The notes below the pieces were generated by a model. That model ran no database searches. It had not been told where the DNA came from and was given only the letters and a program-made list of their open reading frames with translations. From positions 744,001 through 808,000 of the forward strand of contig BLAL01000020.1 in assembly GCA_015698045.1 (NCBI GenBank): a stretch of DNA of 64,000 bases, in the 5' to 3' direction. The translations under genes were made by a program, and so were the position numbers. This DNA comes from Rhizophagus clarus. Lineage: Eukaryota > Glomeromycota > Glomeromycetes > Glomerales > Glomeraceae. Positions 35,152 to 46,329 of this stretch are shown one piece after another (the stretch's first letter is position 1; each line of letters opens with the position of its first letter).

Positions 35152-38100
35152 TAATGGTCTAAACTGGTGAACTGTAATCCATTGATCTGTTAGATATATT
35201 TGTTTAACCAGATTGAAAATTTGTTAAACGGATAGGTTTTACCGAATCAACAGATATTTGGTGAATATCTTGCGGATATCCCCTTAAATGATCAACTGAT
35301 CAGACATGTTAAATGATGGCATAAAAGCTTTTCCCACTCCTTTTGTGGCATTTTTGTTCTAATTTTTCATTTTTTCTCGTGATTTTTGTAATAACAATGT
35401 CTTTGCCACAATTTTTAAACTATATCCAAATAGATGAAAGTGAATAAGAAGAGTCGTCATAACAAATACCACTAATAACCAATCAAAAATTGGGTGAGAA
35501 GCTGCCACAAAAAAGGAAGTAACACGTTGAAAAAGAAGGTACTACTTTAAATAATAATATATTATTTTTAAATATACTAAAGTCTCAGAATTATTTGTTG
35601 AAACAGAAATTGAAAGTAGTACTGAATCTTTATAAAAATGAGGGAAAAAAGGAGGTTCAGAAGAGCGTAGTTGGATTTGGAATTATTATGAAAAACTTAT
35701 TGCAAAATCACCATATATTAGAACAGTAAAGTGTCAAGTTGAAATTTATGGTAAAAAAGGTTTACAGCTATGTGAAAAAATAATGAATTCTAAGGATTAT
35801 TCAACTAGTAATTATATTGCTCATTTAAATACCGTGCATGATATTACTAAAGAAATGCATGACCAAAAAATGAAAGAGCAACAAGTAATACAACAATCAC
35901 AAATTGATACTATGTTTTGCAAAATAATCTCTAATAATCCACAAAGAAAAATACGACTTGATCAAAAATTTATTGGCATATTAGTAAAGGATCTTCAACC
36001 ATTTAGTATTCATGAAAATGAGGGATTCCTTGAATTTATTTATGAACTTGATTCTTTATATCAATTACCAAGTGAAAAAAGAATTTTTGAGTTACTTACA
36101 AATGGATATAATAATACTAAAACATTTTAATTAATAAAATGGGCTCAGATATTATTAGCTGCTCTTTAACTATGTACTGACTTGTGGACTGCGCGTAGCA
36201 GAATGGGATATATAGGAATTACATGCGCATATATTGATAATCAGTTCAAATTAAATGAAGCAATTCTTGCAATTAAATATATGCCATATTCTCATACTAG
36301 TGAAGCTATTGCTGAAGAAATTATGAGCATTTTAAATGAATGGAAATTAACTGATAAAGTATTTACAATTACAACAGACAATGGTAACAATATGGTCAAA
36401 TCTGCACAATTAATTTCTGGGTTAATTAGAATACCTTGCACAGCACATACACTTCAATTGGTAATTGGAAAAGGTCTCTTACCAGCAGAGGTATTAATTG
36501 CAAGAGCAAAGCAGCTTATGTTATTTTTTACATTTCCAAAGCAAATAGAAAAACTTCTAGAAATTCAAAAAAAATATGAATTAAGCCATTAGTGAGGTAA
36601 ATAATATCTTTAATGAATAATGATGATTTTTTAATAAATTTATTTATTTAATAAAAGATATTTTTATTTTTAACTTATAAAATTATTATTTTAACAAATA
36701 ATTATGATAATTAATTAATAATTCTATATTTAAATAGAATCTTCAAGAAAATAATCGATACTTTCAAGTTATTGCTGACGTGAAAACTTATTAAAATTCG
36801 TCATATCTTGCTTGAAAGCGATTAATTGTAATAAAGGATATTATTAATATTATGATAACAGCACTTTGTATTGATTCAGATAAACAAGCAAAAAAAGATG
36901 GAAAATGGCTTAAAGATATCAATCTCACTGAAGATGAGTGGAATGCAATTAGTGAGTTGGTTCCAATTCTTGAACCTTTTGCTAATGCAACCGAATTATT
37001 GGGTGGTAGTCAATATGCAACTGTGAGTTTTATGTATCCCGCAATTAATGTAATAACAAGAGGTGTAAAACCAAGTAATTCTAACATTAATGAAGTGGAG
37101 GCTGTAGATTTTACTAAACCAAGTATAGCATTTGATGATGATATTGAATACAAAGATTCAGAAGATAGGATATTGCTAATAATCAATCAAAACAACAAAA
37201 GTCAAGATTAATATGCCACAAGATTGTAAAAATTTAATTTTAAAAGTCAAAAGTGCTTTATATGAATCCATTATTCGCTATTGGAATATTCCAAAAGACT
37301 ATGGATTAATTGCAACATTATTAGATCCTCGTTGTAAATCCTTATTCTTTATTTCTCCAGAACTTCACAATGATATTCATCTGAAATTAAGATCAGTTTA
37401 CAATAAGATGAAATTAGAGTATAGCGAACAGGAAAAGAAATATCATAAAGAATATCCAATAAATTCATTATTGGCAAGTATGTTCAGTAGAAAATATGAA
37501 CGTGGTGATGAATTTACTAAATATCTAAGGGTTTGGATCAGTTTTTCTGAGTGTCCTTTTAATTGGTGGTCTAAAAATGAAAATCGATTTCCACTTTTAT
37601 CAAAGATGGTACGTAAATATTTGGCAATTCCTGCAACCTCCACACCAAGCGAAAAACTATTTAGCAATGCTGGAAATCTCATGACAGTTCAACGTACCAG
37701 TCTTTCACCTTCAATATTTGAACACCTTCTTTTTTTAAAATGAAATTAGGATTTGGTTAGATCTATATTTGCTGAAAAATAAGTTCAGATGCCGTATGTA
37801 TAAGTCAATTTATTATTTGTTTTTTAATTTTTTTTTTTTTTAATTTAAAATTTATTTATTTTAGAAAAAATAGAAGATTTACACTCATGCTGATGATTAA
37901 AATATATATAGCATGTATTTGAATACATAAAAATTTGTGTACACAATTATTGCAATAAAATAATAATAAAAAATTATTTGACATTGAAAAAAACTATAAT
38001 CATTTAAAAACTATAATTATTTAAAAATTATAATTATTTATTTAACAATTTAATATCTGTTTTTAACCGCAGGTTATATCCAGTTATCAGAGGTTAAAAA

Positions 38101-38178
38101 TGGATTTTCAACCAATTACGAAATTAGTCAAACAGATATGATCTATACGGATAAATAGATCACCAGTTTGGACTACTA
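35152..38178 (+). mobile_element. Decayed hAT element, 3027 bp
   Basis: TIRs TAATGGTCTAAACTGGTGA and TAGTAGTCCAAACTGGTGA. Duplication CCTTTATT (35144-35151) against CCTTTATC (38179-38186), one mismatch. Related to but distinct from the element at 12763-16368. It is inserted in the helix-turn-helix coding part of the pogo transposase. 37744-38160 is AT-rich 3' sequence with subterminal GATCTAT/AACAGATA repeats. Confidence 0.9.
35641..37743 (+). pseudogene. hAT transposase pseudogene
   Basis: Same architecture as the gene at 13887. The BED-like finger region (SEERSWIWNYYEKLIAKSP, VKCQVEIYG, IAHLNTVH) reads from 35641 with stops just upstream, so the start is lost. 35783-36130 continues to QPFSIHENEGFLEFIYELDS and ends at TAA. 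36182-36592 has TDLWTARSRMGYIGITC, TITTDNGNNM and PCTAHTLQLVI, followed by TAG TGA. An intron at 36597-36737 (GTAAAT...AATAG) occupies the same position as in 13887-16053. After it the RW motif is destroyed (KTY-stop-NSSYLA-stop, against KTRWNSSYLAW). 36852-37211 and 37213-37743, one frame apart, carry EPFANATELLGGSQYATVSF, NWWSKNENRFPLL and KYLAIPATSTPSEKLFSNAG. It is multiply inactivated and not autonomous. Confidence 0.9.
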
Positions 38179-38599
38179 CCTTTATCAAGTTCAAAAGACT
38201 TTGCTGCTTTAATTATTCTATTTTCTTTAGCATAAGCGATAATTTGTTTTTTTGCTCAATAGAATATGAGTTGCAGTGTTATTTAACAGTTTTTTTATTA
38301 GCAATTTTTTTACTAACAGCCCTATTTTGTCTCCTCTTTTTTTGTGGTAGTATATTGTATGGAGAGTCTTAACTGAAATAAGAAAAATAAGATTATGCAT
38401 AACTAATTGATTGCGACTTATTTATTGATCACAATATTGTGTTACTATATTACATTATACAAATTATCTATATCGATCATTTAAATGCACAGTTTTTCTT
38501 TCATTTTCTTTGGATTTTTATTTAAAAAAAAATATACCCCAAAATTAAGCAACTCTATAATAAAAAAAGGTTGTTTAATTTTGGAACTATACAGTATAT

Positions 38600-39800
38600 G
38601 TATTATATTTATTTATTTATTAAATTATTACTTTTAATATTTTTTTTTTACCCCTTTATTTAGTTTATAATCAAAATATGTTTTTTCTTTTTTTTTATTT
38701 TTTATTTTTTATAACTTAATTATATTATACTCTTTTTAGATTTTTTGATTTTTTCAGTTTTATAATTAAGGTATTTTTAAAGTTTTTTTTTATTTACTTT
38801 ATTTTATTTTTTACATTTCTTTTTTTATTAACTTTATTTTATTTTTTATTAAGTTTATTAGTTTTTTTCTGCAGTTAATATTAAAATAAGCTTTTTTTTA
38901 TTTTTTTTTATTCATCTATTTAATTATCATTTCACTAATTTATTTTATTTTTTTATTTTCTTTTATCTTTATTTCTTTTTTTTTGTTTTTTTACTTCTTT
39001 TAATTTTTGTGTTTTTTTTTATTTTTTTTAATTATTTTTTTTATTCTTTTTATTTTCTCTTTCAGTCTTCTTAATTTTTTTTTTATTCTTTTCTTCTTTT
39101 TAATTTCCTTTCATTCTCTTAATTTTTTTTTACTTTTTTTAATTCCATTTTCAGTTCTTTTAATTCCTCTTTTATTTTTCTTATTCTATTTTTATTTCTC
39201 TTGATTTTTTTTTATTTTTCTTTTTGTTTTCTTTAATCCTTCTTTTATTATTTCTTTTGATTCTCTCTTTTATTTGTTTTTTTTGATTTTTTTTTTTATT
39301 TATTTTCTTTAATATCTCTTTTCATTTATTTTTTTTTCATTTTCCTTGATTTTTACTTTTTGTTTTTGAATTTTTTCTTTTTATTTACTTAATTTTTTTT
39401 TTGTTTCTTTTACACTCATTTCTTTTTATTTTTTTTATTTCTTTTCATCTTCTTTATTTTTTTTCATTTTCTTTATTACCTTTTGTTATTTTTATTCTCC
39501 TTTACTTTTCTTTTATTATTTTTATCTATTTCACTTATTCTTTTCTTTTCCTTTTACTTTTGTTTCTTTTGCTTCTCTTTTGTTTTTTTTATTTGTTTTT
39601 ATGATTTATATTTTCTTTTATTTATTCTCAATTTCTTTTATTTTTCTCTTTACTATTTTTGTCACTTTTTATTTTACTTTATTCTTTTATTTCTTATTTC
39701 ATTTCTTTTTATTTTTTTTCTTTTATTACTCTTATTACTCACTTTTTTTTTATTATATAATGATTCTTATTTTCTTATTAACATGTCTTTTTTTTTAAAA
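38600..39800 (+). repeat. 1.2-kb pyrimidine-rich low-complexity tract
   Basis: The plus strand is overwhelmingly T with interspersed C and few purines (TTTTCTTTTATTCTTTT-like text). The frames at 39007, 39401, 39483 and 39580 are F/L/I/S strings produced by this composition and are not genes. 39800-40570 to the right changes to alternating A/T sequence (TATATAATATTATA) with no gene seen. Confidence 0.85.
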
Positions 39801-40578
39801 ATAAAAAATATTATAATAATATTTTAATTAATAAAACATATAAATTTAAAATTAAATATAAATTTTATAATTTAAAATACAAAAAAAAATTTTTTTTTTT
39901 AAAAATATTAAAAAAAAAATTTGGGATAATTACTATTTAGATTAACCAATCAAAAATTTTGTAAAATCATATAATAGAAATCACTATAATAACAGGATCA
40001 CTATAGTCTATAAACTAATACTTTAAAATTAAAATTAAAATTAAATATCTTTTTGAATAATATTTTTTTAAGTAATTTAGTTATAATTTAATTTTTATAA
40101 TAAATAATATTCTTATTAATCTTTTACTAATAAAATAAGCATATTTTTTAATTATAAAAAAAATAAAAAAATTAATAATATAATCTTTTTATTAAATTTA
40201 ATATATTTCATAGTAAAGTATATATTGGAAGTATTATATATAATATTATATGATATATTAAAATTTTATTATAATAAATATAATATAAAAAATTTAGATA
40301 TAATATTTTTTTTTTTAATAAAAAATAATTTTTTTAATTATTTTTAATAATAATAAAATTTATTTAAACTAATTTATATATTTTTAATACTAAAAAAAAA
40401 ATAATAATAATAAAAAAATTAGAAATTTATTTTTTATTATTATTAATAACTAATATTAATTGTTAATAATACAAATTTTATTTTTAAAATTAATATTTAA
40501 ATTTATATTTAATATTATTTAAATAATTTTGATAATATTATATTTATAAATATTTTAAAGATATTACTATGTGGTGAT

Positions 40579-40998
40579 TAAGGTTGCCTGCCGAAATTTG
40601 GTAGTTTAGGTTAAGGCCAAAACTTTTTTGTAGCCGAAAGTTTAGGCAATTAAAAGTAAATTTGCCAAAATTATAATGCCAAAATTATTACCAAAATGCT
40701 GAAATTTAGCCAAAATTATAAGCTGACTTTAATATCATAATTCTGCCCAAATAAATGATATAGAAATTTCTTTTTATGGATTCTTGTATAACTATTTTGT
40801 AATACAATTTTCCAATTTTGCTGGGAAACAAAATTTCCTTTTTTTAAAAATTTGTGTAATGTCACGTGACTTAATGCCGTAATTTCTGCTGATTTTTAAT
40901 TTTAACCAAAATTAAGAATAGGTTCGGCTTTAGTTTTGAAATGGATTTGATTGGCCAAAACTTTTCAGAATTTCCTTTAGTTTTAGCAGGCAACCTTA
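40579..40998. mobile_element. Miniature element with TTGCCTGCC ends, 420 bp
   Basis: Ends TAAGGTTGCCTGCCGAAA and TAAGGTTGCCTGCTAAAA. Same terminal motif as 24295-25411 (TAAAGTTGCCTGCC), hence a probable hAT-type relative. The flanking duplication is not clear (GGTGAT against AGTGAT). Confidence 0.7.
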
Positions 40999-41006
40999 GA
41001 GTGATA

Positions 41007-41253
41007 CGAAAAGTTGTAGAGTATGAGGGAGGTGTTGAGTAGAGTATAACTCCCATGTGATACTATACTTAGGTGATGAATAATATGCATGAATGATTTA
41101 CATAGTAAATATATCATATATAGAAAGGCCTAGACCGGTCTGTTTATTTATCACTTAAGTATATGTTATGTTGGCAGACGCATCACATCACATGATCATA
41201 TGTGATGTGGCTATACTCTACTCAACACCTCCCCCATACTCTACAACTTTTCG
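41007..41253. mobile_element. Foldback element with long TIRs, 247 bp
   Basis: Arms beginning CGAAAAGTTGTAGAGTATG match for about 45 bases with one or two differences (GAGGGAGG against GGGGGAGG), followed by further internal pairing (TACTTAGGTGATGAATAA against TATACTTAAGTGATAAATAA). Almost the whole element can fold. It lies a few bases from the element ending at 40998. No clear target duplication is seen. Confidence 0.8.
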
Positions 41254-41810
41254 TCTTACCTGCAACTAAAGATGTGTCCGCAATACCCTAATTGCGGATT
41301 AATTGCGATTTGCGATATTGCGGAACATTGCGGATTTTGAAGAATAATTATTCGCAAATCCGCAATCGCAAATAATCTGCAAATCCACAAATAATCCGCA
41401 AATAATCTGAATAATCTCAAAAATTATGATTGACTGTAGATCATCTTCACATGATCATTTTTTTTTGTAAAATATTCCCACCGAAGCGAAAAAAAATTTT
41501 CTCGCCAGAATACGGGAATATTATTTCCAAAATCCAATTAAAATAATAATAATATATCAGATTATTCAGCCATAATCAATACATTATTTTAACAATTATA
41601 TATATCATTGTATCAAAACTCATTCTATCAAACGTATCACAATATACAATTACGTATTAAAACAATCGCGTTATCAAATGTTATTATTTGATCAATTAAA
41701 TAAATATCAGTTTTTACAGTTTTTAGTACCCCAATTGCTTTCTTCCCTCTTCATTTTAAAAATAAAAAATAAAGTATCAGCTTTTAAAATATTGAATAAA
41801 TATATTAGAA

Positions 41811-42050
41811 ATGTCAAAAACACCCTGTTCAGTTCTCAATTCAAAAATTCGCGGAAAAAAAGTTTATTTACCTGACGATGATGAAAGCTTAATTTCAACA
41901 GCACTTTCTCTTGTTTGGACAAAGACAGATAAAAAAATTGATTCGTGTACTTTTGAGCAAGATAGAGTAAGAATGTCATATAAAAAAAATGAAGGTCGTA
42001 TATATTTTGATCTGGAGGAATCGTTATCAAATTTTACATTTATCGATAAG
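41811..42050 (+). CDS. Unidentified 80-codon exon inside the hAT-like element
   Basis: From ATG at 41811 (MSKTPCSVLNSKIRGKKVYL) the frame is coding-like through YLPDDDESLISTALSLVW and EGRIYFDLEESLSNFTFIDK, then meets a plausible donor (AAG|GTATAT, 42051) exactly between codons. After the donor the frame degenerates into F/L-rich repeat translation. The sequence has acidic and basic clusters and two Cys but no domain I recognise and no transposase motif. It may be a host exon captured by the element, or the element's own accessory gene. A TATA-rich stretch precedes it (41590-41680). The acceptor and next exon were not located; the following sequence is a tandem array. Confidence 0.5.
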
Positions 42051-42104
42051 GTATATGATAATTTTGTCCCCTTCCCCTTTATTTTGTTTCTGTCTATTTT
42101 TCGG

Positions 42105-42345
42105 TTTTGAACAACTTTGTCCACTTTTTTTCGTCTCTGGACAACTTTGTCCACTTTTTTTTTCGACTTTGTCCTTTTTTTTTCGTCTCTGGACAACTTT
42201 GTCCATTTTTACTTCACTTTTTTTTTCGTCTGGACAACTTTGTCCACTTTTTTTTCACTTTTTTTTTCGTCTGGACAACTTTGTCCACTTTTTTTTTCAC
42301 TTTTTTTTTCTGTCTCCAGACAATTTTGTCCATTTTGTAAACTTA
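42105..42345 (+). repeat. Array of GGACAA-NN-TTGTCC palindromes in T-rich spacers
   Basis: About six or seven units of GGACAACTTTGTCCAC separated by 15-30 bases of T-rich spacer with TTTTCGTCT. Diverged single copies lie upstream (ATTTTGTCCCC, about 42060) and downstream (GACAATTTTGTCCAC, about 42407). In RNA each unit forms a 6-bp stem with a 2-nt centre. Confidence 0.8.
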
Positions 42346-42499
42346 TGAATCATGTTAATTTAATCTTCGCAATTAAATATAACCAAATTTATTTATATAC
42401 TAAAAGTAGACAATTTTGTCCACTTATTCGCAAATTTGCGATAATGTAAATTATTTGCGGATTTGCAGATTATTTGCGATACTATACGGATTTGCAGAT

Positions 42500-42770
42500 T
42501 ATTTGCAGATTTGCAGATTTGCGGGTTATTTACGGTACTATAAATTATTTGCAGGTTATTTACAGTACTATAAATTATTTGCGGGTTATTTGCGATACTA
42601 TAAATTATTTGCGGGTTATTTGTGGTACTATAAATTATTTGCGGGTTATTTGCGGTACTATAAATTATTTGCGGGTTTGCGGATTATTTGCGGGTTTGCG
42701 GATTATTTGCAGATTTGCAGATTATTTGCAGGTTTGCGAATTATTTGCGGGTTTGCGAATTACTAAGCGC
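42500..42770 (+). repeat. 30-bp subterminal repeats (GCGGGTTATTTGCGG)
   Basis: Five to six units of GCGGGTTATTTGCGGTACTA then TAAATTATTT, followed by shorter GCGGGTTTGCGGATTATTT units. They belong to the right subterminal region of 41267-42831 and vary mainly at CpG positions. The Y/L/C/R-rich frames at 42416 and 42474 are this repeat translated. Confidence 0.8.
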
Positions 42771-42868
42771 AATTGATTTCCAAAACCCGCAATATTGCGA
42801 ATTTTAGAAATCAATTGAGGACCCATCTTTAACAACAACACTTTTCATAATGCCAGGAATGTGACAAA

Positions 42869-43645
42869 ATGTTCAATTTACTTAAGGATATCACAAATCA
42901 ACTAAATGCTATTTATCATTCTAAAATTATAAAGTATCAAGAGCAATTGATATACTATTTAGCACATCAAACACGTAAAGCATATCTAAATGCTCAGTTT
43001 AATATTATTTTACACGAATTAAATGATTGGGGAGCCATTATTATAGTTGATTATAAAATGCAAATTTTATCTGCAATATCTTGAAAGACAAAAAGTGAAT
43101 TTTTTGGAAAGCGCGGCTGGACCTTGCAGACAACTCAAAAAGATCATGAAAAATTAGATATACAAGCTCATGATCATTGGAGTTCTGATACTAAACAAGA
43201 TGTATGGTTTATCGCATCTTGCTTTGAAGCAGTATTTCTGACAATAAATCCTAAACCTCATTAGATTAAAGTGATCTCGGACAATGGAGGTTACTATCAT
43301 AATTCTAAATTAATGACAATAATAAGCCATTAGTATGACTGGTATAGTGTAGAAGTACGTGAATGGATTTTTCTTAAACCAGGAGAAGCGAAAACAATGG
43401 TTGATTCTCATCATGCAACAGTAAGTATTATAACATTATAACAAAATCTGACTCATTTTTTATTAATTGATTTTAAGGTTAATAAATTTTAGATTGCACA
43501 TGCAATCAAAAGATATATTTGAATTGGATGTGATTTTACTGATGGGACGAATATTGAAATAGCACTTCAAGAATTAAGTGGAACATTAGTATCACACATA
43601 GAGCTGAATCAGAATATGGAGATAGAGCAGGACACAAATTTGGAG
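42869..43645 (+). pseudogene. Orphan DDE/integrase-like transposase fragment
   Basis: The open frame from 42869 (MFNLLKDITNQLNAIYH) runs to DWGAIIIVDYKMQILSAIS, then TGA. The same frame continues with KTKSEFFGKRGWTLQTTQ, DVWFIASCFEAVFLTINPK, KVISDNGGYYHNSKLM, EVREWIFLKPGEAKTMVDSH and, after a 72-nt intron (43421-43492, GTAAGT...TTTTAG), IAHAIKRYI-stop-IGCDF. VDYK and SDNGGYYHN look like catalytic-core blocks of an integrase-type DDE enzyme, and the order suggests one family, but I cannot name it. Four in-frame stops (TGA at 43082, TAG at 43264 and 43333, TGA near 43520) are all one change from Arg, Trp or Gln codons. The N-terminus may be missing because the hAT-like element ends only 38 bases upstream. 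43646-43683 is a short unassigned gap. Confidence 0.6.
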
Positions 43646-44054
43646 TAGGTTTATTATTTCAGTTATGTTTAATTACAATATTACCATATAGCGCTGCATA
43701 TAGTACCCCCAGTACTATTCAAGAAAGTCAGCCTAGATTGAATAGTACCAGGGGAGTACTATGTGAAGAGGGGTGTACTATAAAAGGGGGTACATTGAAA
43801 GGGGGGTACATTGAAAGGGGGGGTACTAATCATGTAATAATAAAATTAAGTAATCAAAATAGCTTTAACGGGGTTTTAAATTCAGTTTTAAATCGAAATA
43901 AAAACTTTCAAATGTAAAATGTTAAAAATTTAATAAATTCAATTGCCGTAATGATGATCATAATTCAGATCAGAATAAATTGATGTCATGAAATTCAATC
44001 GCGTTCTTCACGTTCTTATTTTGCAAATTTTCATTTCATTTTCTTTCATAAAAA

Positions 44055-45699
44055 ATGGGTCCTCGTGCAAATAAAAGAAGTAACCGCTCAACAGTAACAG
44101 AAAAAAAGCGAAGACAATGGAACGCGCGTGAAAAAATTGCAATTATTATGTATCATGAAAATGGCCATAGTAAAAATAAGACGGCAGTCAAGTTTAATAT
44201 TCAAACAAAACAACTTCGCGACTGGATATCAAAAAAACCAGTTACTTCAAGCACAACCAGGTGTAAAACGTTTAAATATAGGTGCAAAACTAAAATACCC
44301 TGCTTTAGAAACTGTTTTAGTTGCTTGGGTTAAAGAAAAAAGAAAAAATCAAAATGCAGTTACACAAAGTATGATTCAAGTGAAAGCTCAGGCACTTACA
44401 CAGCAACGTCAATGGCAAGTTATGTATTCTGGTATCAGGTCATTTGCTTTTAGTAACAAGTGGTTAGATGGTTTTATGAACTGAAACAGATTGAGTAATC
44501 GTCATACTACTATTGCGCAATGTTTACCTAATGATTTGATCGAAAAATAGCAAGCATTTTTGGCATTCATCATGTACCGGCATATACAACATGATTATCC
44601 CTTAGCATATATAAGAAACATGGATGAAACGCCAGTATCCTTTGACCTGTCTGCTAATATTACTGTTGATGAATTGGGAGCACGATCAGTTAGCATCCGC
44701 ACTACAGGTCACGAAAGATCTAACTTTACAGTAGTGTTAACCTATATGGCTGATGGGATGAAACTTCTTCCGCTTATAATTTTCAAAATCAAAAATATTC
44801 CGCAAGGAAATTTTCCTCTGGAAGTTATCATTCGAGCAAACAAAAAAGGATGGATGAACGAAAATGAGATGCTTTATTGGATAGAAAATGTTTGGGCTAA
44901 ACGTGAAAGATTTTCCAATCCACAGTCATTGTTGGTTTTAGATTCGTTTTTTGCTCATATTGTAGATTCTGTTAAAAGGCGTTTTGGCAAAAAAAGACTA
45001 ATATTGCGATTATTCCCAGGGGATTAACATCTCGCTTGCAGTCCTTGGACGTTTTGGTAAATAAATCATTTAAATCAAAGGTAAATTATTAATTTTTTTC
45101 TAACTCTTCCTTCGATTCCCTTCAACGTTACCTTTGATTTCTGATGCGATTCTATTTTAAAAGAAATTAATAAAAATTTTTTATTCACCCTATAGATACA
45201 AAGATACTACAATGAGTGGATGGCAGAAACCATAAAAGAGTTAACACCAACTGGTAAATTCAGAAGGCCCTCTTACGAAACAGTAGCACATTGGGTTAAA
45301 GATTCGTGGGATGCAGTTGACATTAATTTGATTCAACGATCTTTCAAATGCTGCAGAATCTCCAATAAACGTGACAGAACTGAAGACGACTGGTTTTTTA
45401 ATTATGATCGTCTCAAACAAAACAATCAACTCAACGATGAAGTGGTGGTGTTATCAGATAATGAGAATGAAAGTGATGAAGAATATGAAAATGATGAAGA
45501 CGAGGAATATGATGATGAGGAGGAAGAAGATAATGAATATGAGGATGATGATGATGATGATGATGAGGAGGAGGAAGAGAAGGAAGAGGACGAATATAAT
45601 GAAGAGGAGGAAGAGAGTGAATATAGAAAAGAGGAGGATGGATATGATGATGAATATTTTGGTTATTATGAGCAAGGAACAAATTACGTTAATATATAG
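44055..45699 (+). pseudogene. Tigger/pogo-like transposase with two frameshifts and two stops
   Basis: Starts at ATG 44055 (MGPRANKRSNRSTVTEKKRR), followed by a helix-turn-helix (NKTAVKFNIQTKQLRDWISK). The frame breaks in a seven-A run near 44235 and continues one frame over (GVKRLNIGAKLKYPALETVL, a CENP-B-type DNA-binding part). It meets TGA after WLDGFMN and TAG after NDLIEK, then gives the catalytic core: NMDETPVSFDL (Asp 1), LVLDSFFAHIVDSVKRRF (Asp 2). A second frameshift near 45000 leads to IIPRGLTSRLQSLDVLVNKS (Asp 3). A 115-nt intron at 45081-45195 (GTAAAT...CTATAG, with CTAAC) joins to YYNEWMAETIKELTPTGKFR and a C-terminal tail of about 75 almost wholly Asp/Glu residues. Related to, but not the same family as, the copy at 31575. 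Its stop codon lies 20 bases before the CACTG-ended insertion. Confidence 0.88.
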
Positions 45700-46329
45700 G
45701 AATAATAAGTGGCTTTGATCACTGGTCAAAATAGATGCTATCGGGTACATATCGGGTACATATCGGGTACCTGATATGTACCCGATATGTGTGAAATATG
45801 TGTATGCTATTTAATAATACTACACATATTGGGTACCCGATATGTACCCGTCGGATGCAGAAAATCGGTGACATATAACGTACATATCGGGTACATTTCT
45901 CATACATATTGGGTAGTTAAATATCGGTTACATATCATAGATTTATTGGGTACCCGATATATTTTAAAAAAATATCGGACAGATATTATACACTCATCGG
46001 ATAGTGCTAATAAGTATCCTATATATACCCGATATGTATCCTATTTGTATTTGAAATATAAGCATAATTTCATAATTTTCACACATATCAGATAGCCGAA
46101 AAGTATAGCATTTATGGGGCATTAATAGTAGTAGATTTATAATTTAAATACAATTGTAATTTAAAAGTAATTTAATTCATTTAATTGTAATTACTGAAAG
46201 TTTTATTTATATTTTCAATCGATAATAAAAAAAAATATTATACAAAAAATATTATAAAAAAAATTCACTACTCTTTACACAAATTTACAATTAATGTTCA
46301 CTTGTTTGTTTGTTTTCATTTCATTATAT

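Larger units (their letters stand above)
31575..38330 (-). pseudogene. Tigger/pogo-like transposase, broken into three blocks
   Basis: DDE/DDD transposase of the pogo/Tigger group with a centromere-protein-B-like architecture. In gene order: 38330-38187 encodes a helix-turn-helix (KKQIIAYAKENRIIKAAKSF); 35143-34979 continues it (MIRYWVNSNEK) into a second DNA-binding domain (YPEAEKELYDWIIEQKKQG); 32583-32198 holds the start of the catalytic domain with NMDKIPVWFDM (first Asp). A 60-nt intron follows (32197-32138, GTAAGA...TGTAG), then 32137-31575 with KFPPICIFKGKQLSR, the second Asp in VYDFFRGHLEE and the third region IPDGLTSICQPLDVTINK, ending in an acidic tail (DGSDNEITDNEDYGD). In-frame stops include TGA at 32226-32228 and 31776-31778, each where Arg (CGA) would suit the family. 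The two gaps are hAT insertions. Confidence 0.88.
31315..38594 (-). mobile_element. Tigger/pogo element disrupted by two hAT insertions
   Basis: TIRs CCATATAGTTCTGAAATTAA and CTGTATAGTTCCAAAATTAA, then ACAACC. TA lies at 31313-31314 and 38595-38596. Subtracting the inserted elements 32592-34970 and 35152-38178 with one 8-bp duplication each leaves about 1.86 kb, a normal size for Tigger/pogo. The transposase reads on the minus strand. The flanks 30710-31310 are AT-rich remnants without a clear gene. Confidence 0.88.
41267..42831. mobile_element. hAT-like element with GCGGAT subterminal repeats and a coding segment
   Basis: Ends TAAAGATGTGTCCGCAAT and TAAAGATGGGTCCTCAAT. Both subterminal regions are crowded with ATTTGCGGAT/ATCCGCAAAT motifs (41280-41410 and 42425-42800). 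Flanks CCTGCAAC and ACAACAAC match at only five of eight positions, so the duplication is eroded or the class is uncertain. The middle holds a good coding exon (41811-42050) and a GGACAA palindrome array. Confidence 0.68.

Noticed and set aside
38600-39800. Several F/L-rich frames resembling multi-pass membrane proteins
   Set aside because: Produced by a T-rich low-complexity tract; no polar loops, start contexts or balanced codons.
42107-42449. Overlapping frames over the GGACAA array (for example LDNFVHFFF repeats)
   Set aside because: All three frames are open only because the palindromic repeat lacks stops; amino-acid repeats follow the DNA unit.
45431-45750. Minus-strand frames opposite the acidic tail (His/Pro/Leu-rich)
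   Set aside because: Antisense shadows of GAT/GAA/GAG repeats encoding the Asp/Glu-rich C-terminus of the pogo transposase.
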